From NCBI RefSeq assembly GCF_037975245.1, contig NC_092576.1, positions 32,094,611 through 32,158,610 on the forward strand: a DNA stretch of 64,000 bases, given 5' to 3'. The notes beneath the pieces were generated by a model. The model was not told where the DNA came from. It saw only the letters and a program-made list of their open reading frames with translations, and searched no databases. Made by a program: the position numbers and the translations under genes. Source of the DNA: Apostichopus japonicus (taxonomy: Eukaryota > Echinodermata > Holothuroidea > Aspidochirotida > Stichopodidae). This document shows positions 53,654 through 64,000 of the stretch, piece after piece (the stretch's first letter is position 1; each line of letters begins with the position of its first letter).

Positions 53654-54845
53654 TAGCTCATACCAGCATGCTGGTGTGAGCTATTGTTACAGTGCAGCGT
53701 CTACCACTCTATCACTCTATCCGTCAACAATTGGTAAAACCGCTCCCACTCGCACAGTGTTTGATGGAATTTCATGAAACTTGGACACAAGGACCATTGG
53801 GTATAGGGCCATCAGAGATGGTCCGAAATTTGGGGTCAAAGGTCACCTGTGGGCCGTAATGGGCCATTTTGTGGAAATACGCAAAATGCTTCTTCTCCTA
53901 CATGGTACAATGTTGAGGGTTTGTCACGATAGTACTATGGAAGTTTTACCTCCAGGGTGACCATGAATTTGAGATCAAAGATCAACTAGGGGTCTTTTGT
54001 GGCCCGGGCCGCGGCCCTATATTTTCAAATTGCTCCTGTTCGTACAGTGTATGGCCAGTTATAATGAAACTTGGTCGCAACGTTCCCCGGGATGAGGGTT
54101 ACGAGGGGTGTTTGGAAAATTGAGGTCAAATGTCATTTAGGGGGTCATCGGGGGTCATTCTTTGTAATATTTTCAAATATCTCAATCTCCTCAAGATTTT
54201 GATGGATCATATTCAAAGTTGAACTGATGATTGTTGGATTGTGTATGAATAAGGTGATGCCTAATAATTTTTGGTCAAAAGTTAATTAATTACAATTAAT
54301 CCCCATTGTTTAAAAAAAATCTGAGCCTTCACCTTTTGCCAAAGCTCCTTTAATATGTCTCCCAGTCTCTGCAGTGTTTGTTTACATTTGTGGTTAAGCT
54401 CTGCAGAGGCTGTTAGTGGAATTAAAGCAGGACTGGGAGTTGTTATTAACTGTTGAACTGTAAGCGTGAAAGCCCTATAGCCTATCAGCACTTGCCGATT
54501 CTTAGTAGTCTTTGAGCCTGAGGTATGTAGGCAGTCAGCCAAAATTTTGGCAAGGAGTGCTTCAGGTCTGCTCAGGTAGAGGGGAGAAAGTTTAATAGGG
54601 TAGGTCAGTGGTATTGTTTGAGAGAGTGGGTAAAATAGGATTTAAAGGGGGGGGGGGGGGGGAAATGGGATTTATAGCCAGTGGTGTGGCCAGGATTCTG
54701 CTAACGGAGGGGGGGTATCCCTCATGGGCCCAAAATTGGTGGAATCTGAAAAATGGCCTGAAATTTGGTGGGCCATAAAGTTTTGTGGGCCCTACATTTT
54801 TAAGCTCGAAAAGGTATGAGCTTCTGCACCATTGGTGCTCTAGTT
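53654..54845 (+). mobile_element. Hairpin-headed element, candidate HINE (complete)
   Basis: The head is a 30-nt near-perfect palindrome (53654-53683, one wobble pair) preceded by TTTT. Its AGCTCATACC (53655-53664) is exactly complementary to GGTATGAGCT near the 3' end (54813-54822). That is followed by a terminal hairpin GCACC-ATT-GGTGC (54826-54838) and TCTAGTT. The layout equals that of the element at 15811-19223. The interior has GGGGTCAAAGGTCA and GAGGTCAAATGTCA repeats, a long G tract (about 54648-54661) and no transposase frame. Confidence 0.6.
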
Positions 54846-57800
54846 GTAAATGTTGTGAAAGAATCTAGCACCAACATCGGAAGTGATGTCATCATCCAAA
54901 CTTTCCCAATGTATTGGATGATGATATATGTTGTATTGTAAAATTATATTTTTAGGTAAGAAAACTACAAAAGTAATACAATAAGGAAATAAAGCTGATA
55001 GGAAACATCTGCCACGATGAAAATATCAAGGAGAAATTTTCATTCAATTCAATGAGAGAGGAAGGTTTACTATGGTGAACATGATGTGCTTTGAAGCAAC
55101 CCATATGTAGATTTAGCAACGATACATTGAGAGGGAGATTTAAAATAACATAGATATGTCGTATTACCTACAACCTTCATAAGAGAAACAAAAAATGAAC
55201 CATTGGTCTGAATCTAATGGTCATAAAATATCAGCTGATGTTTGCTGGAATTATATGACGTCATAACCTGTAAGAAGTTTTATTGTTCACAAGCATAAAC
55301 TCTGTATGTTTTATTGATGAAATAAAGTTAATAAAAATATTGTTTGAACAAAATACATCATGATTAAACCATATTTCAGGACATTTCTTACACAGTCTGA
55401 ACCCAATGAGTGAAATGCTTTTATTTGTGTGTTGTAGTTTCTGATTTAATATTGAAAATAAAATTGGGACTGTAACTTTTGCTTTAATATTGTATCTGCA
55501 TTCATTCAATATTGTAAAAAAGTCTTACGATTATTGAAGGAAAATTGTTTTCTTGATCATTGATATAAAATAATGTATTTCTTTTAATATATTCGGAGTA
55601 TCATTCATATTCTCTTCAAATATGCGGTAAAAGAAACAAATCTTGTAGATACTTTCATGGTGTAATACTAAATAAACAAAATGGTTTACCAATCAAGCCA
55701 AAAAACGTCACGTTATTGTAGTTTTCGCTTTCTTGTTATCAATAGTCTACACTATATTACTATATATATAAATAGTGTAATTGTAAGGTGTTTTCTACTT
55801 CTGTGCCGACCGGCTGTGTGTGTTGTTCATAGGATCTGCTAGTTGCTCACATCCAGCGTATCACCTAAAATACACAGCTGTTCTACACAATATCATTGTT
55901 TCTTGGTTAAACGACGTGGTTACAATAATATGGGGTAAATATATAGTTACAACTAAAGGGTTAAAGATATGGAATTAGAAGTATTGTCAAAATGAAACAA
56001 ACAACAAATGCTTTTGAAATGGGTAAAAATGTTATTAGGAGAGAAATATACAGACATATATAATCAAATGGTTTGAATACAAACTACGTGCTTCATGTTC
56101 TAACAAAATGACATAATGATCATATTAAGAACTGTGTTCTTATTGTTTCTCATACAAGCTTCAATACACTTGGATAACGATGGCGGTTGCGATAATTTTA
56201 GCACAATAGACTGAATAGTCTGGCATGCCAGCTTTGCTCAATTTAGGTATGTTTTGATAGTTGTAGAGAAGTTCAGATGTGTAACAAGCTATTCGACATA
56301 CGGTTTGGCGGCAGAAGACTGGAAGCAATTCAGCGGGCAACGAGGAGGGTTAACGAGCTAGTTTATGTTTACATAATTATGGCAAATTGATATGGCAAGC
56401 CTCTCATCTCGCAGTATGTGTTTGCAATAAAGTTGTTTATTTTGCTTCCCTATCAGGAATATCAGTAGCATTGCTTTCAAAGGCCTATTGCTACTGATAT
56501 TGTGTATTTAATATTATTATTCTGTAATGACTGAACAGTTCTTTGTTAACGAAGATTGGGATGAAACATTTGCATTTTGATTTTTTTTTAAATTAGTTAA
56601 CTTATGCAAAGTTCCATAAACCGTATTGAAAAGTTTAACTCTTACTGTTTGGCATTGCTGTTATCTATTAACAATTTTCAGTCTTTTAACTCAAAAGAAA
56701 TCACCTTTTCGAATTACTTTTAATCGATATAAAAGAGACACGATTTTTTACCTATCTGTGTTAATTTAAAGTTTCGATTTTAAATGTTTCTTAATTGTGA
56801 GAGATGTAGCCCCACGTCCACCAATCCAAAAGTATCAACGTGTTGCTATAGATGTTGAATGCTAATATTTATAATTTATCGATTATTCAGAAGTCAGACT
56901 TGACGAAAAATAGGCATTCGTTGTCTGTCCAACATAAAGTACTCAGCAGAACAAATCCCAGGTAGAACAACTGGAAAGCGCTTTATGAGTTAGTGGGTAT
57001 GACGAGTATGTTTGTTACAGCAAGGTATCTGCTTACGGATCGAACGCAAAATGTTATTCGAGATAATAAAAAATTACCAAAATGAATTCGAAAACTGTAA
57101 ACCATGCCATCTCAAATTGCATGTTCACCAAACTAATCCCATATGCAGCATGTCGTTGAGAAACTCTGTAAAGTTCTTTATGTTTTCATATTTCTCGATA
57201 CCAATCCAAATATCATCCTCTGTTGCAGTGGTATAACGTCATTGATCTAAACCATAGAATTGTGCATGTTAATATTATTTTCAGTCGAGACATCATAAGT
57301 TGTACCTTTGTCTTACGCTTTCATGTATGATGCTTGCTACATTTTTTTGATATCAGGAATAGTTTTTAACATACCAGAGAATTGTCAGAAAGGATGTCGT
57401 GGACAATAAGACAAAGAAGCAATATGTTATATTTTACCACATTCTTTTCGGTGGCGTCATGTATTTAAACTTGCAACTACAAACGGAAATCGAGATCAAG
57501 CCAAAAACAACATCAAAAGGGCATTGGCTATGAATGGTCACTGGACTTTATGTCTGCCTGTGAAGAAATGTATATAAACAATAATAAGAAACTAAAGTAA
57601 CTATACAATATCTACAAATCCTAGGAACAATATTGTCATCACCTAACACTAATTTCCATAGAAAACATGCAATGGACTTCATTATGTAATAATAATTCAA
57701 TGAGCAGTGATAATAATCCAATGCAGAATATTTAAAGTATAAGAAGTTGAGACCGTTACGTCATCAGCACGTCTACCTATAACAACAGCTTAATCCTAAA

Positions 57801-59820
57801 CAAAATAATATTGACTATCTACTACTTTAACTACCAAACATATACTGCTTAAAGATGTGATGTACTATATTGCTTTAAATTGTTACCTCTAAAAGCGTAC
57901 TACACGATTGATAAAATGCATGGTGCAATTACTGCAGATAAATGAAGTTGGTTCAAAGAGAATGTTAATATTTTCAACTATAAACATACTATCCCTTTAA
58001 GACCAAATCAGCAATCATAAAGGTAACATGTGTCTATTAACAGCATATGAAACAAGAATGCTGATAAAATACATCCCTTGTTAAGAAGCAAGAGAATATT
58101 AATTCAAAGTAGACTTGCATGAGACTGCAACACAGTGAAGTATAGCAACAGTAGGCCTACACTTCAATTATACGAATAGCCCACAGTCTACTACTAATAG
58201 AATCCCTCAATAGATACACTGGAATGAAGCTCACTAGCGTTACAAGGGAGCCGCCATTTTAAACTAAATAAGAGGGCGGTCTCCCAGAATGTTATTTCCT
58301 TGATGTGGATACACGTTCCACAGTGAATCTACCCTTCAAAATGATCTGTAAAACCATTATACCCCTTAAGTTATGGTATTCATCTGTACCTAAGGAAACC
58401 ATGTAAATTACTATGAAGATTAAATACCAATGAAATAAAGTTAAATGTGAGCACTGTAACCAGTAGTACTTGTGCTGTATGTTACGCTAGCCTATGGCAA
58501 CTCCCACACAACCCAAGAATGGTAAGATAGTAGAACCTGGCCTTACCCCACGGGCCTGGAAACAGCCCGCAATCATCATAACATTATGCAATTACGGAGT
58601 TACCTTTAGAACATGAAAACTTAACATAAGTTACGGAGTGATAGATACCTCATATCATGTACTTCAAGACGTTTACAACATCTGGTCTTCAGATTACCAA
58701 AGTTCAACAAAAATCTAGACAATTTTGTGCTGCTTGCTACTATGTTAGAAAATACGGAGTGGCACATTGACTGTGGTATACTGTACCAGTCTGTGCTATC
58801 CCTGAACAAATGGACCCATTGTTATGTGTGAGCAGTGCGGAAATGAGTCATAGGCTCCACTCTGCATGGAACGCTGAGGGTCCTTCACACTCCCCTGCTA
58901 AATATAAGTTAGTCCTCAAACTATCGCGGAACAAATTCAACATATCTACATTACTAGAAGTTGGATAAATATAGGGAATAACCTCTACTAACAGTTGCCC
59001 TTTACATACACAAGTAGCATTTTGAGAAAGGTTCAAACTAATCTTCTGACATTGCAATTCCTGCCAGACTTGCAAACCTTGTCAATGCAGTTATTCTTAC
59101 TGAGAAAGAAAGGGAACAAAGTAACATAAAGCTAATATTAATAAAGATCAAAAACATAACTTAATGTAAATTAAAACTAAGTTAACACAATAGACTAAAC
59201 ACAATGTTAATATCAGTGGTCACAGATTGGTATGGTCATGTCGTTACTGTAGTTAATAGTCATGTCGTTAATGCTATGGGAAACTAGTACTACACACTCA
59301 CCAACAACTTGTTCACATCCCAAAATAGCTATCCATGCTGCAAGTCCCAAATTTTGGTATGTGTTAGCCACACAACATAAATGGTCATTTGAGACTTTCC
59401 ATCAACCTTGAGTGCAGACTGGAAGGGTGAGCATTTATGGAAATTTGCAGAGAGGTAAATGAAAGTCAATGCAATCGACGGAAACTTGTAATACTTGGAA
59501 ATTGAACTTAGGATGCTGATCCATGTTAGAGAGTATAAGACTCTTTCAAGAGGAGAAAAATTGCTCCCAGAACCTTTTTTGATATTACGAATAAATTTCA
59601 ACTGTTCTTTTAATGCTAGATTTAACGTTCTGTCCCTAATGAACCTGCAGACCACACATGTGTGGTTCATGATATGCGTTCCTATGCATCCCCCTCCTTG
59701 CTCTTGTACTTTGTCTGAGCTAAACGTATTCTTCATCGTCACTAGTATCACTGAGGAGGTGACAGGCCTAATTGGTGAAAACAATCATTTGTTTTATGAG
59801 GGACCCCTGACTGCTGCTGG
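54846..59820. other. No gene seen
   Basis: Several poor open frames only. A minus-strand frame of 151 codons at 59329-59784 has no recognised domain and its complement is equally open. GGGAGCCGCC and GGGCGGTCTCCC at about 58249-58290 are imperfect inverted words around a CCATTTTAAA. Confidence 0.35.
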
Positions 59821-59899
59821 AGGATAGGGCATGGCTTCAACTCTCTGCGATTGACAGTTCTCTTATCACTTCAACTTTCTGTTAGTTAGTTGTATCGTG

Positions 59900-60640
59900 T
59901 AACTGGTATTACCCAAAGGTCTGCGACAATCTTGTAGATACTAGGACTCCACTGATCCTGAATATTCTGACGTCCAGGTGGGTGGGACCGAAGATAAACT
60001 CTGGTACCCAAAGTCAACAGTTTTTACTCAGCGTCATGGTCATAGCGTACCATCCGCTTTTCTGCTTCCCAGGACAGACGCTCCCCTGCTTTTTGGTGCA
60101 CTAACCTCACATTCTCTGTGTGGGTGGCAAGCTAATCACGCATGCTTACCTGGTTATCCGTGTCATCACTTCGAGAATCAATATTAAGAAAAAAAGTATA
60201 CTGGTAATCTTGGTTCCCTTCCAAACATTATATAGCATGGTGAAAATCCTGTGGAAGGGTGATCAGTGGCATTGTACCATTGTATGCATACAATGCTTCT
60301 GGTAGATGTTCTGATCATCTCCGTTTGTGCTTTACAGGGAGAGACTGCAACAGATCGTGCAGAGTACGATTGAATCTCTCAACTTGACCATTGCCATTTG
60401 GATGATATGGAGTATTTCTGGTTTTGGTTACAATGTACACCGAACATATGGAACGAATAAGATGAGGACTCAAAATTTCTACCTGGTCATAGTGGATCCT
60501 CTGAGGGGCATCAAACTTGGTGCACCATTCCTTGACCAAAGCCTTGGCAGTAGTTTGATTCCTGGTTGCCACTGCTTGAGTATATTAGCGGCAACGTATA
60601 CATATGCCACCTCAGACAGAATTAAGGAGGCAGTGTAGGT
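59900..60640 (-). pseudogene. Decayed Ty3/Gypsy-type integrase fragment
   Basis: The clearest part is 60315-60572: ALVKEWCTKFDAP, HYDQVEILSPHLI and NTPYHPNGNGQVERFNRTLHDLL. The aspartate and glutamate are separated by exactly 35 residues, as in the D,D-35-E core. Further along the minus strand in other frames, LGTRVYLRSHPPGR and IQDQWSPSIYKIV (about 59915-60012) match the C-terminal region of such integrases. Frame changes and stops show decay. It differs from the integrase at 25 kb. No LTR or other domain is seen nearby. Confidence 0.75.
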
Positions 60641-62660
60641 AGTAATGATGGTAGTAGTGGTGTGTGTGTGTTGGAGGAGGAGTGAGGATGAGGGAGGTCA
60701 TGGGATAATAATTTGCATAGTGTATTGCACATGAAGGATATCATGTGTATAAGTGTTGTGTAGGACGTTCAGTCTGAGGATGTGCTCACAGCTTTCATAC
60801 CGTCTTTATCAACATCAGTATGAATGTTGTATTCATTGTAAAGACAAGGACCACCAGGGCAAAGCTGATCTGTTATTGCTTCAGCCAAATGCTACCCAAA
60901 GTGACCAAATTACGACATAGCTAGACGGATGAGTTTAAGACTAATAGAATGTATGAACCTCAAAAGTGCCATGCACATACTTCTAAATGATTCCAACATT
61001 TCTTCTATCATAATGGGATAACGTTTACTGTTAAACAAAACAACAAAATATCAGAGTATTAAGCAACCACCATAGATAACATGTCCTCTTCTTTAATCTA
61101 GCATGATGTACCTATTTCTGTAAATGGTGTCCCTTCTACTATAAGATAATTACCATTGCGTTACTTGTTACAATCGGAATCAGTTTCAAATTGTGAATAT
61201 AATCTACTGATAGCTCTTATTGCATTTTACCACGCTCTGTATTTTTAAAGTTTTCAAAATGGTGTCATCAGCTAACAGTTAATAAACCCCTTGATGGCAA
61301 AGTAACCCGTTGAGCAGAGATCATTAAAACTACTCTCTGAGGAGTACAGTGCGTACAGTTCCAACCATGACATAATAATTTCTACGATTTGATGAGAGTT
61401 ACTTAAAATCTGTTTTATAACACACAATTAAACATTAATACAACGTACTGACTTATTTCAAAGAACATATGCTTTACCCAACATATCCAGAGGTGAGTCT
61501 TATTATCAATTGTCTGTAAGTAATGCACACAGTTAAATACAACTCTTGTTAAGTTGAACGCGGGTATCTGTTATATGTAAGTTTCTTCTGATGTTCACAA
61601 TTTATGAAATTAATTTTAAGTTCAGGAATAGTATCAGTTGTTAGGAATATAAATCACAGAAGAACAGCTATTATCATGTTAGTCGAATACTCTTCTTCAA
61701 GCTATTCAGTACTCGAGTAGCAGTCTTGTATACCAGGGACTTTCTTCTGCCCTTGGCTTCAAGTTATTTTTGAGTCACAAGAAACAGACACAAAATATTT
61801 AAATGACACTTTAATACAGCAAATATGCAAGCAAAAAATTTGACCCCCATCAGACTCCTAACATCCCAGTGATTCGGCTTACCATTCTCCATATTAATGT
61901 GGGTACTAAATATGTACTGATGTGGTAATTTCAAGACTCGAATTATTCTTAAAATTATGTCAAGCCATGCAAATTGACAGTTTTACCATAACGAGATAGG
62001 ATGAACTATTCCCTGGTGATTTCTGTTGTACAACTAACCAATCATTTGATGTAGATTAATGGAAATTTAAGCTGCAGAGTTAGAATCACATCCAACAACG
62101 TGAAGACATAAACTGGTTTTAAAGAGGTTTTTCCCTCCAAAACTGGAGTTAACTTCAACACTTTCGGGACGAATGCATGAACAGCACACTACTAGTGTGA
62201 GTACTGCAGACATCATATGATTACCACAATAAGGTTGCTTGATTCGTGTTTGAAGACAAGTCTGTTCACTACTACAGATATACAAAGTGAAATGAATATG
62301 GCAGTAAGGGAGGGGCTTCTTTCACTTTGTGAAGGACAGATAATATAGAAGAACTCCACTACAACTGCAGACATCCTACACAATACAGTTACCACGACAA
62401 ATGTCGGCTGACTCCTGATCTGAGTCACTGTATACTGTACTGTAGGTACTGGAATGCTTTTACCAAGTATTGACTCTGAGATACTGCAAATACCACAATA
62501 ACTGCCTGGAATATTTGTTCAGCTAGCTTCTGGCCATGGTAATCCTGCATAAACAAAACATAGGAAAATGAATGAAGAATAGCAATTACACAGGAAATAT
62601 TACAAGTAGAAATATTACTTATAATACATGTAAAAGACAAGCCATCCTGTCTTTCCAGTT
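60641..62660. other. No gene seen
   Basis: A GT/GTGG-rich stretch lies near 60655-60690. No exon or RNA recognised. Confidence 0.35.
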
Positions 62661-62664
62661 TCCC

Positions 62665-64000
62665 ATTTACTGTACAGTATGCAGTTACCTGATACCCACT
62701 GTACAGTAATAGCTATATAGCACATTGCATACAGTATGTGTAAACTATCCCATACTAACTATATAGCACACTGTGTATGTAGTTACCTGGTACCTACTGT
62801 ACAGTAATAACTATAGCACATTGTATACAGTATGCAGTATACAGCACATTGCACAATAATAATATTAATAATACAGTGGATTTACATAGCGCCAAGTCAG
62901 AAAGAGGTAGCTGCACTATGCGGTTAACAAAACCAGCCAAGTGCAGTCAAAAATTAAAGAACAAGTAAAGAAATAAGTCTTTACATTACTCTTCAATGTA
63001 TGATAAATACAGCACAATGTATAGGGTACAGTACAGTACCTACTGTACAGTTATATATAGCACATTTCATACACTGAGTATGTGTAAACTATCCCATACT
63101 ATAACTATATAGCATATATACTGTGTATGTAGTAACCCCGTAACTGTTCTGTACATTTATACGTATAGCACATTGTACACAGTTTGTGGTAACTATTCCA
63201 TACTAACTAAATAGCATATTGTGTGTGTACATAGTTTCCTAATATGTATTGTACAGTAATAACTACAGTTTAGCACATTGTACACAGTTTGTGTTAACTA
63301 TTCCATACTAACTACATAGCATACTGTGTATGTAGTTACCTGGTACCTACTGTACAGTAATAACTATAGCACATTACATACAATATGTGTAAACTATTCC
63401 ATACTAACTATAGCATACTGTGTATGTAGCTACCCTGTACCTAATGTACAGTACTTAAAAACTATAGCACATTGTTTACAGTATACAGCACATTGCAAAA
63501 TAATAATATTAATTATACAGTGGATTTACATAGCACCAAGTCAGAAAGAGGTAGCTGCACTATGCGGTTAACAAAACCAGTCAAGCGCAGTCAAAAGAAC
63601 AAGTAAAGAAATAAGTCTTTACATAACTCTTTAACGTCTAATAACTACAGCACAATGTATAGGGTACATGTGTAAAACTATCACTACCAACTATAGCACA
63701 CTGTGTATGTAGTACTTCTCAACTGTGTTACCTGGTAGTCTTACAATATATAGGATATCTACATATATATAGTGTGCCTAAACTATACATATATGTATAT
63801 ACCTAATAACCATGTAGGATAGTGTGTGTATGGCGTTTATCCACTACAGACAGTCCAATTACCTGGTGGTCTAAAAATATATAGGATATTGTAAACATAA
63901 TGTGTCAGTCTAAACTATACATACAGTACATGCACAGTTATCTAATAACAATGTACGATAGTGTGTGTATAACCATACCTGGTGGTCTAAAAATATATAG
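62665..64000. repeat. Satellite-like array running off the window
   Basis: Built of diverged units of about 90-100 bp with GTATGTAGTTACCTGGTACC, TACTGTACAGTAATAACTAT, AGCACATTGTATACAGTATG and TGTAAACTATCCCATACTAA. A TAATAATATTAAT...CAGTGGATTTACATAGC segment followed by AGAAAGAGGTAGCTGCACTA recurs at about 62860 and 63504. That spacing is 644 bp and indicates a higher-order period. From about 63720 the unit changes to a TACCTGGTGGTCTAAAAATAT form. The array continues past 64000. Confidence 0.85.

Noticed and set aside
54282-54542. 86-codon minus-strand frame
   Set aside because: Inside the hairpin-headed repeat element; no similarity recognised.
59329-59827. Overlapping 151- and 110-codon frames on opposite strands
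   Set aside because: Both are open over the same stretch and neither shows a known motif.

Overview
The window looks like nuclear DNA of a marine invertebrate deuterostome, most likely an echinoderm (a sea cucumber or sea urchin relative). The evidence is AT-rich sequence with large GT-AG introns, a NACHT/NLR-type immune receptor exon of the kind expanded in echinoderms, a Ty3/Gypsy-like LTR retrotransposon, a tRNA-derived SINE, a P2X7-like cysteine-rich domain remnant and many tandem repeats. The species cannot be named from sequence alone.

The main gene is on the + strand, from about 10.7 to 52.4 kb. It is the 3' part of a NACHT-family receptor gene spread over about 41 kb. Exon 1 (10698-11344) encodes the helical region that follows a NACHT ATPase; the NACHT domain itself is not in the window. 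Next come small exons forming a duplicated module: A (290 or 206 nt), B (exactly 77 nt both times) and C (59 or 50 nt), with identical phases (0>2, 2>1, 1>0) and every length difference a multiple of three. Copy 1 is at 12296-13970 and copy 2 at 35228-46073. A 40-codon exon (20680-20799) lies between them. The 3' end appears to be a few short exons, one strong transmembrane exon (51448-51553), a short terminal exon with a stop (51788-51823) and an AATAAA signal (52375). If this chain is right, the protein is a NACHT receptor held in a membrane by a C-terminal tail anchor. That topology is the most interesting proposal in the window.

The introns and flanks are dense in mobile and repetitive DNA. 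The left flank (1-10.6 kb) holds a dispersed repeat with an inverted partner, a TTAA-bounded foldback element (6570-7147) and an 82-bp minisatellite (9784-10580) ending about 120 bp before exon 1. Intron 4 carries two elements that begin with a hairpin and are filled with tandem repeats; the larger also has a matching 3' end. They resemble Helentron-associated elements (HINEs) and are rich in AGGTCA half-sites. A third such element lies at 53654-54845. Intron 5 holds a palindromic array of 18-nt units (22684-22930), a nearly complete minus-strand LTR retrotransposon (23055-31085) with nearly identical LTRs but interrupted reading frames, and a broken P2X7-like domain. Intron 6 holds a long (TA)n tract and a 371-bp tandem repeat, each unit carrying a tRNA-like fold. 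Intron 9 holds another copy of the left-end dispersed repeat and a SINE.

Downstream of the gene (52.4-64 kb) I see no convincing host gene. There is the third hairpin-headed element, a decayed retroelement integrase fragment (59.9-60.6 kb) and a satellite-like array running off the right end (62.66-64.0 kb).
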